Below, piece after piece: positions 28,909-37,026 of a stretch of 43,349 nucleotides of DNA. How positions within the stretch are numbered: position 1 is the first letter of the stretch; every line of letters starts with the position of its first letter. A program made the position numbers and the translations under genes. The notes under the pieces are model-generated. The model made no database searches. It was not told the DNA's origin and was given only the letters and a program-made list of their open reading frames with translations. Origin of the DNA: a virus; IMG/VR virus record IMGVR_UViG_3300031999_000057, positions 1 through 43,349 of that record; one strand, 5' to 3'.

Positions 28909-29093
28909 TTATTTTCCTCCTTTTGGTTAAGGCATTTACGGCATCTTTTGAATCCTAGATTTTCCTTGAATGCTACCGGAGATTCGAAGGCGGCGCACCA
29001 ATCTACCAGTGCGCGCCATGGTTTTTGAAGGTGGCAGTCCCCACAATAATCTCCATCCGTCGATATTTGAATTTTTATTGTGTGTTCAGTCAT
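28905..29093 (-). CDS. small zinc-binding protein, 62 residues
   Basis: DYCGDCHLQKPWRALVDWC and a second pair in FKRCRKCLNQ make a four- to five-Cys zinc site, after a short N-terminal strand (HTIKIQIS). It is the first gene after the minus promoter at 29.13 kb. Confidence 0.65.
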   Translation of the reverse strand: MTEHTIKIQISTDGDYCGDCHLQKPWRALVDWCAAFESPVAFKENLGFKRCRKCLNQKEENK

Positions 29094-29112
29094 TTTTGAT
29101 TTTCCATGCTAT

Positions 29113-29141
29113 AATCTACCCCTATTTTGTGGGTTTGTCAA
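29113..29141 (-). promoter_or_regulatory. sigma70-like promoter (minus)
   Basis: TTGACA (29141-29136), 17-base spacer, TAGATT (29118-29113). It faces away from two plus promoters nearby, so this is the divergence point of transcription. Confidence 0.75.
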
Positions 29142-29216
29142 GTTATTTTTTGGGATGATTTGCGAGGCGATAGACTGCTCGGAATTATGGACAATAAATT
29201 TCAGGCATATTGGGAC

Positions 29217-29245
29217 TTGACAATGGGTGGTGATTGGGGTAGATT
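29217..29245 (+). promoter_or_regulatory. sigma70-like promoter, upstream copy (plus)
   Basis: TTGACA (29217-29222), spacer of 17, TAGATT (29240-29245). A second, very similar copy lies exactly 100 bases downstream. Confidence 0.65.
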
Positions 29246-29316
29246 GCATGGGGGTGCAATAAGGTAAACAGATATTGCTAAGTGATGACATATTTACACC
29301 GGCGCGAAGATTTAAC

Positions 29317-29345
29317 TTGACATGGGTGGATAATGGGAGTAGATT
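29317..29345 (+). promoter_or_regulatory. sigma70-like promoter, downstream copy (plus)
   Basis: TTGACA (29317-29322), spacer of 17, TAGATT followed by ATATA (29340-29350). The spacer resembles that of the copy at 29217. It precedes the gene at 29363, which has GCGAGGTGAG as ribosome site. Confidence 0.75.
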
Positions 29346-29362
29346 ATATAGCGAGGTGAGAT

Positions 29363-29599
29363 ATGTGGTGGTCGAGAAGGCGGACTACGTGCCGGGAATG
29401 TCGGCACATAGCGATTAGAAGATGGTGGGATAAAAAACATGACGTTAGACACCAAGAAACCAATTCTTTCTGTTGGGGAGGGGCAAGGTTGCTTTGGGGC
29501 GAGAGAACCCATTTCATAGCCGATAAATATTTACCCATAGGCCCGACGCGATATCATTTAAATGCTGATTCGCACTGCCCGTTTTTCGAGCCGAAATAG
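29363..29599 (+). CDS. small Cys/Trp-rich protein, 78 residues
   Basis: It starts MWWSRRRTTCRECRHIAIRR. CREC and two later Cys could bind zinc. The rest is rich in His, Trp and Arg. First gene of the plus-strand early block, directly behind the promoter. No family was recognised. Confidence 0.6.
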   Translation: MWWSRRRTTCRECRHIAIRRWWDKKHDVRHQETNSFCWGGARLLWGERTHFIADKYLPIGPTRYHLNADSHCPFFEPK

Positions 29600-29609
29600 G
29601 AGGTATCCG

Positions 29610-29795
29610 ATGAAAATGAAACAACTATTGGAACTGGCGATTGAACATATCCGGGCCGAGATCGGTGGGTTACAGTTTGTCCAACCTCATAGACCAAACC
29701 GCCCCCCAGACGCGATAAAGCGCACTAACGACATAATCCTTGCACTATATGAGGCAATATCGGTTTTGGAATTGGAAGTCAGTGGTGAAAAGTAA
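29610..29795 (+). CDS. small helical protein, 61 residues
   Basis: It starts at 29610 after AGGAGGTATCCG, with the same start context as the unrelated minus gene at 19742. Two helices (QLLELAIEHIRAEIGGL and NDIILALYEAISVLELEV) suggest a helical hairpin. Function is unknown. Confidence 0.6.
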   Translation: MKMKQLLELAIEHIRAEIGGLQFVQPHRPNRPPDAIKRTNDIILALYEAISVLELEVSGEK

Positions 29796-29829
29796 GCGAT
29801 ATTTCCTAAGTTTCATCGAGGAGTGCATT

Positions 29830-30042
29830 ATGAATCCGAAGTATGCCGGGTATATCGGCGGGAGGATGGAGATATTCGACAACGAAAGCGAGGGTTCATA
29901 TGCCATGGATGAGGATCGATATTTCACCAAGGACGTGGGATTCTATAAGTTTCGTGATAAATGGGACTTCAAGAATGTCGGGCCGAGAACACTTGATCGA
30001 ATCCGGTGCGAATTGAAAGAGAAATACCTAGACAGCATATAG
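29830..30042 (+). CDS. small acidic protein, 70 residues
   Basis: It starts at 29830 with CGAGGAG upstream. It reads MNPKYAGYIGGRMEIFDNES and contains TKDVGFYKFRDKWDFKNVG, ending in a helix. No family was recognised. Stop is 14 bases before the 37-bp AT-rich element. Confidence 0.6.
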   Translation: MNPKYAGYIGGRMEIFDNESEGSYAMDEDRYFTKDVGFYKFRDKWDFKNVGPRTLDRIRCELKEKYLDSI

Positions 30043-30055
30043 CAAAAGTGGTCTT

Positions 30056-30092
30056 TAATTAACTTAATTAACGATAATTACTATAATTAATT
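30056..30092. repeat. 37-bp AT-rich iteron-like element, copy 2 (inverted)
   Basis: Perfect reverse complement of 25087-25123. Read on this strand it is four 9-base units, TTAATTAAC twice (30055-30072), GATAATTAC, then TATAATTAA (to 30090). It is followed by a different cluster, TCCGGACA (30101-30108 and 30113-30120) and TGTCCGGA (30124-30131), the last two forming a palindrome with a 3-base centre. Confidence 0.75.
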
Positions 30093-30100
30093 CCCCCTGA

Positions 30101-30131
30101 TCCGGACAATAATCCGGACATCATGTCCGGA
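30101..30131. promoter_or_regulatory. TCCGGACA repeat cluster, operator-like
   Basis: Two direct copies of TCCGGACA 12 bases apart and one inverted copy, the inner pair forming a perfect 8+3+8 palindrome. It sits between the AT-rich element and the TATAAT (about 30224) upstream of the next gene. Confidence 0.5.
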
Positions 30132-30256
30132 TAAATCCTGTCAAGTCCTACCAAAAATAATTCTGCTCGGGGGGAAATCCAAAAAATTGAATCAGATCAT
30201 CCAATTATTTGGATCGAGCATGATATAATATCAGTAGAAGGACAATATAATAAAAA

Positions 30257-30484
30257 ATGGCCAGTACAGACGAAGATATCCGCGATGTTTACCGTTCTGA
30301 TATAGACAGGAGAACGTGGATTGTGGGCCACTCAAAAAGCGGGTGGATGCAGTTCTACGATGGCCTCAAGGGAATGTCAGTTGGTTCTATTTATCCAACC
30401 GCCTTTACAAGAGAAGAGGTCGAAGAATTACAAAAAATATGTGCCAAAGATATAAGGAAAGTGGGTGTGCTGCCTCAGAAATGA
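30257..30484 (+). CDS. unknown 75-residue protein
   Basis: An alpha/beta protein with DIRDVYRSDIDRRTWIVGH and later FTREEVEELQKICAKDI. Two TATAAT-like boxes lie upstream, but the ribosome site (GAAGGA) is far away. No family was recognised. Confidence 0.6.
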   Translation: MASTDEDIRDVYRSDIDRRTWIVGHSKSGWMQFYDGLKGMSVGSIYPTAFTREEVEELQKICAKDIRKVGVLPQK

Positions 30485-30716
30485 GGAAGGGATGAAGTGG
30501 GAAAAGGCACAATTTGAACGGCGTGCAAATTTTCGGGCGTTGCCGGAATAACCGTCGCTTCGCGGTAACGGGACCGGTGGCGGATAGAGGCCCGACTGGG
30601 TATCAGGGCCGCCATGCAGGTGCTGTCCGACGTTCCTATAACATGAAAGAAGAGCCGCCGGATATCGGGGATATGCAATAGTTCCTCGACGCCCGATTTT
30701 CAAATAAGGAGATAGA
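30485..30716. other. intergenic region with operator copy and GC-rich hairpins
   Basis: It holds the imperfect operator ATTTGAAC-N3-GTGCAAAT (30512-30530) and GC-rich inverted pairs (CGC-TTC-GCG near 30556-30564; GGCCC with GGGCC around 30589 and 30606, flanked by GGC and GCC). Two tiny frames (30492-30551 and one of 12 codons near 30642) are not convincing. A structured leader or terminator for the block is likely. Confidence 0.4.
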
Positions 30717-30902
30717 ATGTCATTTCATTGGGGAAGATTGAATCGTGGAAAAACCAGGGAAAATTTCGATGATCTTCACGAACGGCTGGAGAAGTTGGAA
30801 GATAAACTCAATGCGACCTGTGAATTGCTCGGTGTCGCATTCGGGGCCGATGCCTTTCCGACGGCATTTTATATCCAGAGAAAAAAACCCGAAGACAAAT
30901 GA
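30717..30902 (+). CDS. small helical protein, 61 residues
   Basis: A charged helix (ENFDDLHERLEKLEDKLN) likely forms a short coiled coil after a basic N-terminus. AAGGAGATAGA is the ribosome site. Function is unknown. Confidence 0.6.
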   Translation: MSFHWGRLNRGKTRENFDDLHERLEKLEDKLNATCELLGVAFGADAFPTAFYIQRKKPEDK

Positions 30903-30958
30903 CGGTCAGTACCGAATATGACACAACTCCAGGGAAGGAACTTCTAAGAGGTAGAAAC

Positions 30959-31132
30959 ATGTCTCCCTTCAAAAGTCGTAAGCAAATGAAATGGATGTTT
31001 TCCGCCGAAAATCGCGGGGAAGTGAAGAAAGGGACGGCGAAGCGATGGGCGCATGAAACGCCGGATATCTCGGAATTGCCGGAAAAGAAAAAGAAAAAAA
31101 CGGAATCTCATGGACGATATAGAAAGCGGTAA
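30959..31132 (+). CDS. small conserved phage protein (FKSRKQMKWMFS type)
   Basis: A 57-residue protein started at 30959 with AAGAGGTAG upstream; an ATG at 30899 overlapping the previous stop is possible but family members begin close to MPFKS. It shows FKSRKQMKWMFSAENRG and AKRWAHETPDISELPEK, a widespread tiny protein often just before the portal or terminase genes. Function is unknown. Confidence 0.7.
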   Translation: MSPFKSRKQMKWMFSAENRGEVKKGTAKRWAHETPDISELPEKKKKKTESHGRYRKR

Positions 31133-31155
31133 AGAACCTCCGCTTAGGATGGGAA

Positions 31156-31401
31156 ATGTTCTTCATTCTCGGAGTTCTCGCCGGACTTCTGCGGGAATTT
31201 TTGGTTATCTGCTGGTTTCAGTCTATCCAGCAACGGTTGGCCTTGCGGGGTTCGGGCATTTCCCTGGTGATCGGTTTGCTGGACTTTGGGGTAATCGCAA
31301 AATTGGCCTTAGATAGGAATATCTTGATGATGATTGGATATATCATCGGAGAAACAGTCGGTACTTTTGTAGGGATACAATGGTCGATAAAGAAAAAATA
31401 G
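31156..31401 (+). CDS. small integral membrane protein, 81 residues
   Basis: Several hydrophobic helices (MFFILGVLAGLLREFLVICW, GISLVIGLLDFGVIAKLAL, ILMMIGYIIGETVGTFVGI), similar to the small DUF5698-type membrane proteins; the name is a loose resemblance. AGGA is placed six bases before the start. Its end overlaps the portal start by 22 bases. Confidence 0.6.
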   Translation: MFFILGVLAGLLREFLVICWFQSIQQRLALRGSGISLVIGLLDFGVIAKLALDRNILMMIGYIIGETVGTFVGIQWSIKKK

Positions 31402-33404
31402 AAAGCAAAGAAGATGTTCGCGGGTATCGCGGCGGACTCAAAGTTGACCTTGATCGAGTTATGGAATCGAAACGAACACTCCGTGAGGAATTGTCGGAAT
31501 ATCTGGTCGATATTCTTGACACGGAGATAAAGAACCAGGAAGAGTATATCGGAAAAATCTCCGATTGGCAGAAATTATACAGTTGTAAGAAGGAAAAGAA
31601 AACATTTCCGTTCGTCGGATGTGCAAACGTCAAGAACCCGATTGCCCATTCTGGGGTGGATACGATTTTTGTTAGGGCCGCAGATAATCTTTTCAACAAG
31701 CAAAAGGTGTGGTTGGTGGGGGCCAAGAAGCCCGGTTATGAGGAAATTGCAAAGAACATCGAAGACGGCCTGGATTGGTTCCAACTCAATGTAATGAAAT
31801 TTCGCGAGAAACTTTTACCTGCGTTATTGCAGTCAATCAAGATCGGGACTGGGATCGGAGAGTTGGTTTATGAAGAGAAACGGAAACCCGTCTATCGGTA
31901 TGCAACCAAGGACGAAGAAAAAGACAAGAAGATCGTCAAATACACACTTCCAGGGACGAGATCGAAGGCGGTAAAGTCTATACGTTCAGTATATACCGGC
32001 CCGAATTTCTATCCAATTCCGAGAGAGGACTGGCTTCAGTCAAGCGATTCCCTGGACCTACAAGAATGTGCGGCTTGTGGATATAAATACAAACTTCGTC
32101 CGCAAAAGATTTTGACGAAAGTTCGGCAGAACTTATTCGATGAGGATGCCGTTGATAAGTTGATGTCGAAGGACGGACTCGGGTTTGTCATTCCAGAGGC
32201 TCCGGCAGACGCGACAAAAGATAATCGGGCGGCATTGGAAGGAAAGAAAATCCAGATTGTAGCCCGGAATAAACAGGCAACATTTTGGGAACTGTGGGCA
32301 AAATATGATGTTGACGAGGACGGTGAAGAAGACAGTATCGTCGTCACGATCAATAGGGAAACGGGGATCATCGTGGCCGCTATTTATAATCCGATATTCG
32401 GGAACTTCCGCCCGTTCGATAAGTTCATTTTTTACCCAGTTGAATATTCCATGGACGGGGAAGGGATTTGCCAGATTCTTGAGTCGATCTCGAATGAGTT
32501 CGATACTATCCATAATCAGAAACTTGACAGGGTCACGCAGATAAACAGTCCAATTGGATTTATCCAGCAGGGAAGCGGACTAGAGGGCCTTGCGGGGAAA
32601 CCGTTACAGCCCGGAATGATCCACATTTGCGATGTTGATCCGAATGTCGCGTTCAAGGAATATAACTTCAGCAATACCACGGTCAGTTCATTTCAAGAAG
32701 AAGATCGGCTTGTCGCCATGGGCGACCGCGCTATCGGTGTCGGGCCTATTTTCTACGGCCAATCGACCGCAGAACGCCCGGTTGCCAAAGAAACCATGGC
32801 CGTTATCGAAGAGACAAACAAGAAGTTCAAATACGGTCAGGACAATATCCGGGCGTCAGTTCAAGAATTGGGATATAAACTGATGGAAATGCTGGCACAG
32901 TATCAACCGACATTCAAATATTACGTGAAGGACAAGATGGGGATCGAGCAGGAGCGGACGGTGGATTTCCCCACCGAGAATATCCGGGACGTTCTTGAGG
33001 TGCGGTTGGTAACGTCGAGCGAGATGATGAACCAACTTGAGCGGCGGCAGACAAACCTGGAGCTTTATCAGATAATCAAGGATTTTGCGACGAGTTCCGG
33101 GAGCATGGCCCAGGTTCTTTCCAATCCGCAAGTCCCGAGCGGCATGAAAGAAATAATTCTTAGGGCTAACGATATCGGGGTTAAGGTTCTCACGAAAATA
33201 CTTGATGATTATCCAACCGTGACCGATTCAAAAGAGATGGTATTGGATTTAAGGACGGCTACGGATACGGATAAATTAGTCTTGGCATCGCCGGATAAGA
33301 TGGCCGAGATGCAACAAGGGGCCGGGGGGCAGCAACCACCGGGCCAAGGAATGCCACCGGAAGGCGGATTACCGCCGCAAGGAGGAGAATTTGGCGGAAT
33401 TTGA
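31380..33404 (+). CDS. portal protein
   Basis: A 674-residue protein, the size range of P22/crAss-type podovirus portals. Strong signals are NVKNPIAHSGVDTIFVRA near 85-102, GIGELVYEEKRKPV in the N-terminal half, FRPFDKFIFYPVEYSMDG and SISNEFDTIHNQKLDRVTQ in the stem, and a Gly/Pro/Gln-rich C-terminus. It forms the dodecameric ring through which DNA enters and leaves. Position before scaffold and capsid genes is usual. A CAACGYKY patch near residue 230 may bind metal. Confidence 0.9.
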   Translation: MVDKEKIESKEDVRGYRGGLKVDLDRVMESKRTLREELSEYLVDILDTEIKNQEEYIGKISDWQKLYSCKKEKKTFPFVGCANVKNPIAHSGVDTIFVRAADNLFNKQKVWLVGAKKPGYEEIAKNIEDGLDWFQLNVMKFREKLLPALLQSIKIGTGIGELVYEEKRKPVYRYATKDEEKDKKIVKYTLPGTRSKAVKSIRSVYTGPNFYPIPREDWLQSSDSLDLQECAACGYKYKLRPQKILTKVRQNLFDEDAVDKLMSKDGLGFVIPEAPADATKDNRAALEGKKIQIVARNKQATFWELWAKYDVDEDGEEDSIVVTINRETGIIVAAIYNPIFGNFRPFDKFIFYPVEYSMDGEGICQILESISNEFDTIHNQKLDRVTQINSPIGFIQQGSGLEGLAGKPLQPGMIHICDVDPNVAFKEYNFSNTTVSSFQEEDRLVAMGDRAIGVGPIFYGQSTAERPVAKETMAVIEETNKKFKYGQDNIRASVQELGYKLMEMLAQYQPTFKYYVKDKMGIEQERTVDFPTENIRDVLEVRLVTSSEMMNQLERRQTNLELYQIIKDFATSSGSMAQVLSNPQVPSGMKEIILRANDIGVKVLTKILDDYPTVTDSKEMVLDLRTATDTDKLVLASPDKMAEMQQGAGGQQPPGQGMPPEGGLPPQGGEFGGI

Positions 33405-33684
33405 ACCGATTAAGGACGTTATCAGGGAACAGGCAGAAACGTTTTTCAAGAGCCGGTTCTATGAACTCTGGATATCGGAGATCATAAAGAAACGGCGGGA
33501 AATGAGTTTCCTGCTTGAGACTTCTCCGCCGGATATGCTCGGCAGAACGCAGGGAATTGTCCAAGGATTAGTCATGGCGGTGCGAGTGATGCGTGATTTA
33601 TACGGACGAGAATTGCCGTATGTGAATAAGGAAAACTTTCCTCGGATGGGGGAGAGAATTAAGATTGAGGAGGAGAAAGAATAA
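33391..33684 (+). CDS. small helical protein between portal and scaffold
   Basis: A 97-residue protein from a TTG start (33391) with AAGGAGGAG upstream, overlapping the portal end by 14 bases. Helical segments AEFEPIKDVIREQAETFFKS and RTQGIVQGLVMAVRVMRDLY. Likely a head assembly or packaging factor, function inferred only from position. Confidence 0.6.
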   Translation: MAEFEPIKDVIREQAETFFKSRFYELWISEIIKKRREMSFLLETSPPDMLGRTQGIVQGLVMAVRVMRDLYGRELPYVNKENFPRMGERIKIEEEKE

Positions 33685-33992
33685 TGTCTGAAAACCTCGA
33701 TGGATTTTATGCTCAGTATTCCGCAAGTAATACTACGAGCGTAACAGGTGCTGGCGATCAAGTCTACACTAGTGGCGATCAGCGATATTGGTATGATACG
33801 ACAACCACTTGGCCCTATTATCCCTATGGTTACCCCTGTGGTTATTATTACTCATATCCCTGCTATACCGTCAGCAAAACTGAAACGGCGTTTAAATTGG
33901 TCAAGAAATTCGTTGAAATGAAACTCATCAAAGAGCCGAAAACATTCAAGGAATTTTGCGATCTGATCGAAGAAATATCTAAAATTTTATAG
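33684..33992 (+). CDS. Tyr/Pro-rich small protein, 102 residues
   Basis: Middle part very rich in Tyr and Pro with two Cys (PYYPYGYPCGYYYSYPCYT), then a helix (AFKLVKKFVEMKLIKEPKTF). Such low-complexity virion-region proteins are not assignable. The start overlaps the previous stop by one base and is preceded by GAGGAG. Confidence 0.6.
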   Translation: MSENLDGFYAQYSASNTTSVTGAGDQVYTSGDQRYWYDTTTTWPYYPYGYPCGYYYSYPCYTVSKTETAFKLVKKFVEMKLIKEPKTFKEFCDLIEEISKIL

Positions 33993-34005
33993 CGTGAATT
34001 ATATA

Positions 34006-34038
34006 AATCTCAATTAAGTAAATTAAAAAAGAGATTTT
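34006..34038. terminator. inverted repeat in AT-rich spacer
   Basis: AAATCTC (34006-34012) and GAGATTT (34032-34038) enclose an AT-rich loop of 19 bases. A weak terminator or processing hairpin between 33992 and the scaffold gene. Confidence 0.3.
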
Positions 34039-34090
34039 ACACAGAAGATGGTAAAGAACATTTTCTAATCAATTAATGGAGGAAAATATA

Positions 34091-34933
34091 ATGCCAGAAG
34101 AGAAACTTGGAGAACCGGGAATCGAAATTCCGGCCCAAGAACAGAAACCGACCCTGCCAAAGAAATTCGAAGGAAAATCGGTTGAAGAGGTTGTCGCATC
34201 TTATGAAGAATTAGAAAAGCATTTAGGGCGACAATCTTCGGAGTTGGACGAAGTAAAGCGGAGACTCACCGGCTTTGAGGAAACGCGGAAACGGGAAACC
34301 TGGGAAGACAAGTGGAAAGCGTTGACTTCCACTCCGACGGAACCGCCCGAACAGCGGTATCCTGAACGACCGCCCGAACAAAAGCCCGGACTTGGGGAAT
34401 TCGACTATTACAACCCCGTTGACAGCATTGATAGGATCGTATCAAAGAGACTAGAGAGTGAACTTAGTAAGCGCGAAAAGACGAATCAGGAATACAGCAA
34501 GAAGGTTTATTACGAGACTGGGAAATCAAATTTCGTGAGGGGCTATCAAGGCGCAATCAAATCGAATCCCGATTTGTTCAAGGGGATCGACGAAGCGATT
34601 GCAGGGGCAATCCTTGAGAGTTTCAATCAGGGCAAACTCGGCCCGAACGATGTTGGAAACCCCGAGATTTGGGAAAGTCTTGCGGTCGCCTATCGCTGGA
34701 AAAACGACAAGGATTTTTTCAAAGGGGGCGGTGGGATTCAGGGAATGGCGAATGTCGGCGGGACGGCTACTCCATCCCAGGTAAAATCACCGGAGGCAAA
34801 ACAAATTGTCTCCGATTCGGAGTTGGAATCGCCGGGACTGAAGGCTATCATCGATAACCTTCCCAGTGTCGGCGGTTCTTTGGAGAAGGCAAGAGAATTG
34901 ATCGAATACGAGAGAAAGCAGGGGCAAGGGTGA
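34091..34933 (+). CDS. scaffold-like protein
   Basis: A 280-residue acidic protein started at 34091 (GGAGGA seven bases upstream). The N-terminus has PKKFEGKSVEEVVASYEELE and KHLGRQSSELDEVKRRL, a typical opening of podovirus and siphovirus capsid scaffolds. A Pro/Glu-rich linker follows, then helical parts, and a basic/Gln end. It would guide assembly of the capsid protein and leave or be degraded afterwards. Sits between portal and capsid genes. Confidence 0.7.
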   Translation: MPEEKLGEPGIEIPAQEQKPTLPKKFEGKSVEEVVASYEELEKHLGRQSSELDEVKRRLTGFEETRKRETWEDKWKALTSTPTEPPEQRYPERPPEQKPGLGEFDYYNPVDSIDRIVSKRLESELSKREKTNQEYSKKVYYETGKSNFVRGYQGAIKSNPDLFKGIDEAIAGAILESFNQGKLGPNDVGNPEIWESLAVAYRWKNDKDFFKGGGGIQGMANVGGTATPSQVKSPEAKQIVSDSELESPGLKAIIDNLPSVGGSLEKARELIEYERKQGQG

Positions 34934-34937
34934 CGCG

Positions 34938-35438
34938 ATGGAACTATTACACATTTCGCACAAGATAGTCGATCTCAACAGGTCGGTTTGGGACAAGTCC
35001 AAATCGAAGCGCGAAACGGGAGAATATGTTTTCTCGTCAAAGCGGTATGTGAGCTATCGGGACAAGGCGAATCTACCGGCCTATTACTTTAAGTGGATAC
35101 ATTATTCACCGAGAGACAACTATATGGCCATAGATACAGCCAAGTGGGATGGTTTCACGTATGTCACAGTCGAAGACTCGTTCTGGCCGGAGCCGTTAAA
35201 ACCGGATTCGGGGGGTGGGTTTTATCGTTTCAAGGATGTAGTCCTTATGAAATGCCCGTTGGTTCAGGAATTGCGCCGGAGAATAGACTCGAAAAAGATG
35301 TCCGATGCGATGGCGATGTCAACCCGGATGAAGTTTCGAGATGAAGCAAAAGAGACAGGCGCGGCCATGACGGCACAAGATGAGGACGAATTGAACGAGA
35401 TGGCTAAATCTCTCGGACTTCAAAACGTTCAATATTAA
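34938..35438 (+). CDS. unknown head-region protein, 166 residues
   Basis: A mixed protein with an aromatic beta centre (YYFKWIHYSPRDNYMAID and FTYVTVEDSFWPEPL) and a charged helical end (RMKFRDEAKETGAAMTAQDE). Position between scaffold and decoration/capsid genes suggests a head protein. No family was recognised. Confidence 0.6.
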   Translation: MELLHISHKIVDLNRSVWDKSKSKRETGEYVFSSKRYVSYRDKANLPAYYFKWIHYSPRDNYMAIDTAKWDGFTYVTVEDSFWPEPLKPDSGGGFYRFKDVVLMKCPLVQELRRRIDSKKMSDAMAMSTRMKFRDEAKETGAAMTAQDEDELNEMAKSLGLQNVQY

Positions 35439-35442
35439 TATC

Positions 35443-35460
35443 GACCGCCGTTAAGCGGTC
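35443..35460 (+). terminator. hairpin before the decoration gene
   Basis: GACCGC-N6-GCGGTC followed by AACATTTCTTT. It may be a weak terminator or an mRNA stabiliser, giving different levels for upstream and downstream head genes. Confidence 0.4.
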
Positions 35461-35482
35461 AACATTTCTTTAGGAGAAAAAA

Positions 35483-35923
35483 ATGGCTTCAATTGAAGTA
35501 TATCAGTATGGCGCGGCTCCCCAAGTCATCGAAGCACTTGAGGGGACTGCTACACAGACCTTCGCCATAGGCGATCTCTTGATGTGGGAAGCGGCTGGTC
35601 GTGTTGTCGTGGCGACAACCGGAAACGAGGTTGCCATCGCTCGAAAAGCGGCAACTGGGACGGCTGATACCAAATTACAGATCGAATTACTTGATCCCGT
35701 AACGCTCTATGTTGCGAAAGCGGCTTCTGGGACGACTACCAATCAGACCAATGTTGGGGAGTTGGGTACTTTCACCTTTACGATTGGTGGGCATACTTTG
35801 GCCGCAAATACTACAAGTGGTGCAGATGCGAGTATCGTTCAGTTACATCCGGCGGACGGGGCGAAGGCCGGTGGTCGTTATATTATCAGATTCCTGGCAA
35901 GCGCGATTGATATGGGTGTTTGA
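35483..35923 (+). CDS. capsid decoration / head-stabilisation-like protein
   Basis: A 146-residue beta-rich protein, high in Ala, Thr and Gly (AIGDLLMWEAAGRVVVATTG, GTFTFTIGGHTLAANTTSG). Small proteins of this type directly before the major capsid gene are usually decoration proteins that clamp the outer capsid. AGGAG precedes the start. No fold signature gives a certain identity. Confidence 0.55.
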   Translation: MASIEVYQYGAAPQVIEALEGTATQTFAIGDLLMWEAAGRVVVATTGNEVAIARKAATGTADTKLQIELLDPVTLYVAKAASGTTTNQTNVGELGTFTFTIGGHTLAANTTSGADASIVQLHPADGAKAGGRYIIRFLASAIDMGV

Positions 35924-35935
35924 TAGGAGAATAAG

Positions 35936-36865
35936 ATGAGTACAGTTACAACCGGTTATGATTCCTCAACCCAGAGATGGTTACTGCGCGGCGGCTTGCG
36001 TAAACTCTATGACGACACCCTAGGCAAAACCAAGACTTATTACCAGGAGATTTCCAACACGATCACGACTAAAAACATGATCGAGACGGATTTGCAGAAA
36101 GGGACGCTTGATTTGCCCGTGGAGATCGTCGAAGGCCAGAACATCCCGATTCAGCGGCCTTATTTGGGCAACACGAAGAACTACACGCAGCGGGCGTTTG
36201 CGATGGGATTCCGCATGACCTTTATGATGGACTTCTTCAACAAGTATCACTTGTATGAGGACCTGTCCAAGAGTATGGCGAAGCGGATGAAAGAGGGGAA
36301 GGACGTAGAAATTGCTACTTTCTGGAACGGCCTAACCTCTCAGTCGCTCACCTGCGGAGTGCCGTTTGATACGGCTGCCGTTGCCAGCGCGTCGCACACG
36401 GGACTCAATCCGAACACCACGAACGACAGTTTCTCGAACTACCTAAACGCGAACCTCTCTCATGCGGCGTTGCTCTCGATGAGGTATTATTTCGCCACGA
36501 AGAAAGATTCCATGGGACAACTCAACCCCGGAAAAGCGACTCATTTGATCTATGAGTCGACGAACTGGGCGACGGTTAAAGAGTTCCTCGAATCCGAACT
36601 CAAGTCCGGCGAAGCCTCGAACACGAAGAATGTGTACGGCGACCTCGGCCTCAAACCTTTCGAGTATCCGCGTTTCACCTCGCCCACAAGTTGCGTTGCT
36701 ATCCAGAAGGACGAAGATTACGACTTCAACGTTCTCACCTCGCTCGAACCCAAGATGTTCTTCCCCGAAGCAAAAGACTACACGCTCGATAAGGTTGCGT
36801 TGAGCTTCCAGATGTTCACGTATGGCGCAGGAGATGTTCGGAACATCTACATTTTGGACACGTAA
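35936..36865 (+). CDS. major capsid protein (HK97-fold expected)
   Basis: A 309-residue protein, well within the size of HK97-fold capsids. It has an N-terminal arm (GLRKLYDDTLGKTKTYYQE), a long helix (MAKRMKEGKDVEIATFWNG), a loop SASHTGLNPNTTNDSF, and later strands (ATHLIYESTNWATVKEFLE). No protease lies upstream, so maturation cleavage is not predicted. Codons look optimised, with many C-ending codons compared with neighbours, as usual for a highly expressed protein. Confidence 0.8.
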   Translation: MSTVTTGYDSSTQRWLLRGGLRKLYDDTLGKTKTYYQEISNTITTKNMIETDLQKGTLDLPVEIVEGQNIPIQRPYLGNTKNYTQRAFAMGFRMTFMMDFFNKYHLYEDLSKSMAKRMKEGKDVEIATFWNGLTSQSLTCGVPFDTAAVASASHTGLNPNTTNDSFSNYLNANLSHAALLSMRYYFATKKDSMGQLNPGKATHLIYESTNWATVKEFLESELKSGEASNTKNVYGDLGLKPFEYPRFTSPTSCVAIQKDEDYDFNVLTSLEPKMFFPEAKDYTLDKVALSFQMFTYGAGDVRNIYILDT

Positions 36866-36942
36866 AAATCAATAACTAACTGAAAATAGTATAGTTAGTT
36901 GGACATAAGCACTCGGACGCTTTCGAGTATAAACGTTTATAA

Positions 36943-36966
36943 CCGGCCCTGGCCGAGCGGGGCCGG
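36943..36966 (+). terminator. GC-rich hairpin after the capsid gene
   Basis: CCGGCCC (36943-36949) and GGGCCGG (36960-36966) around a 10-base loop, with AAATCTTT following. Probable terminator or 3' mRNA stabiliser for the capsid transcript. A further weak pair (ACTCGGA/TTTCGAGT) lies just before it. Confidence 0.55.
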
Positions 36967-37026
36967 AAATCTTTAGAAGTGAGTGAGGATCAACGATGAT
37001 CGTATTCACCACTTAGGAGAACTAAA

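Noticed and set aside
30428-30703. Minus frame opposite the intergenic hairpins
   Set aside because: Composition reflects GC-rich hairpins; no start signal and no neighbour on that strand.
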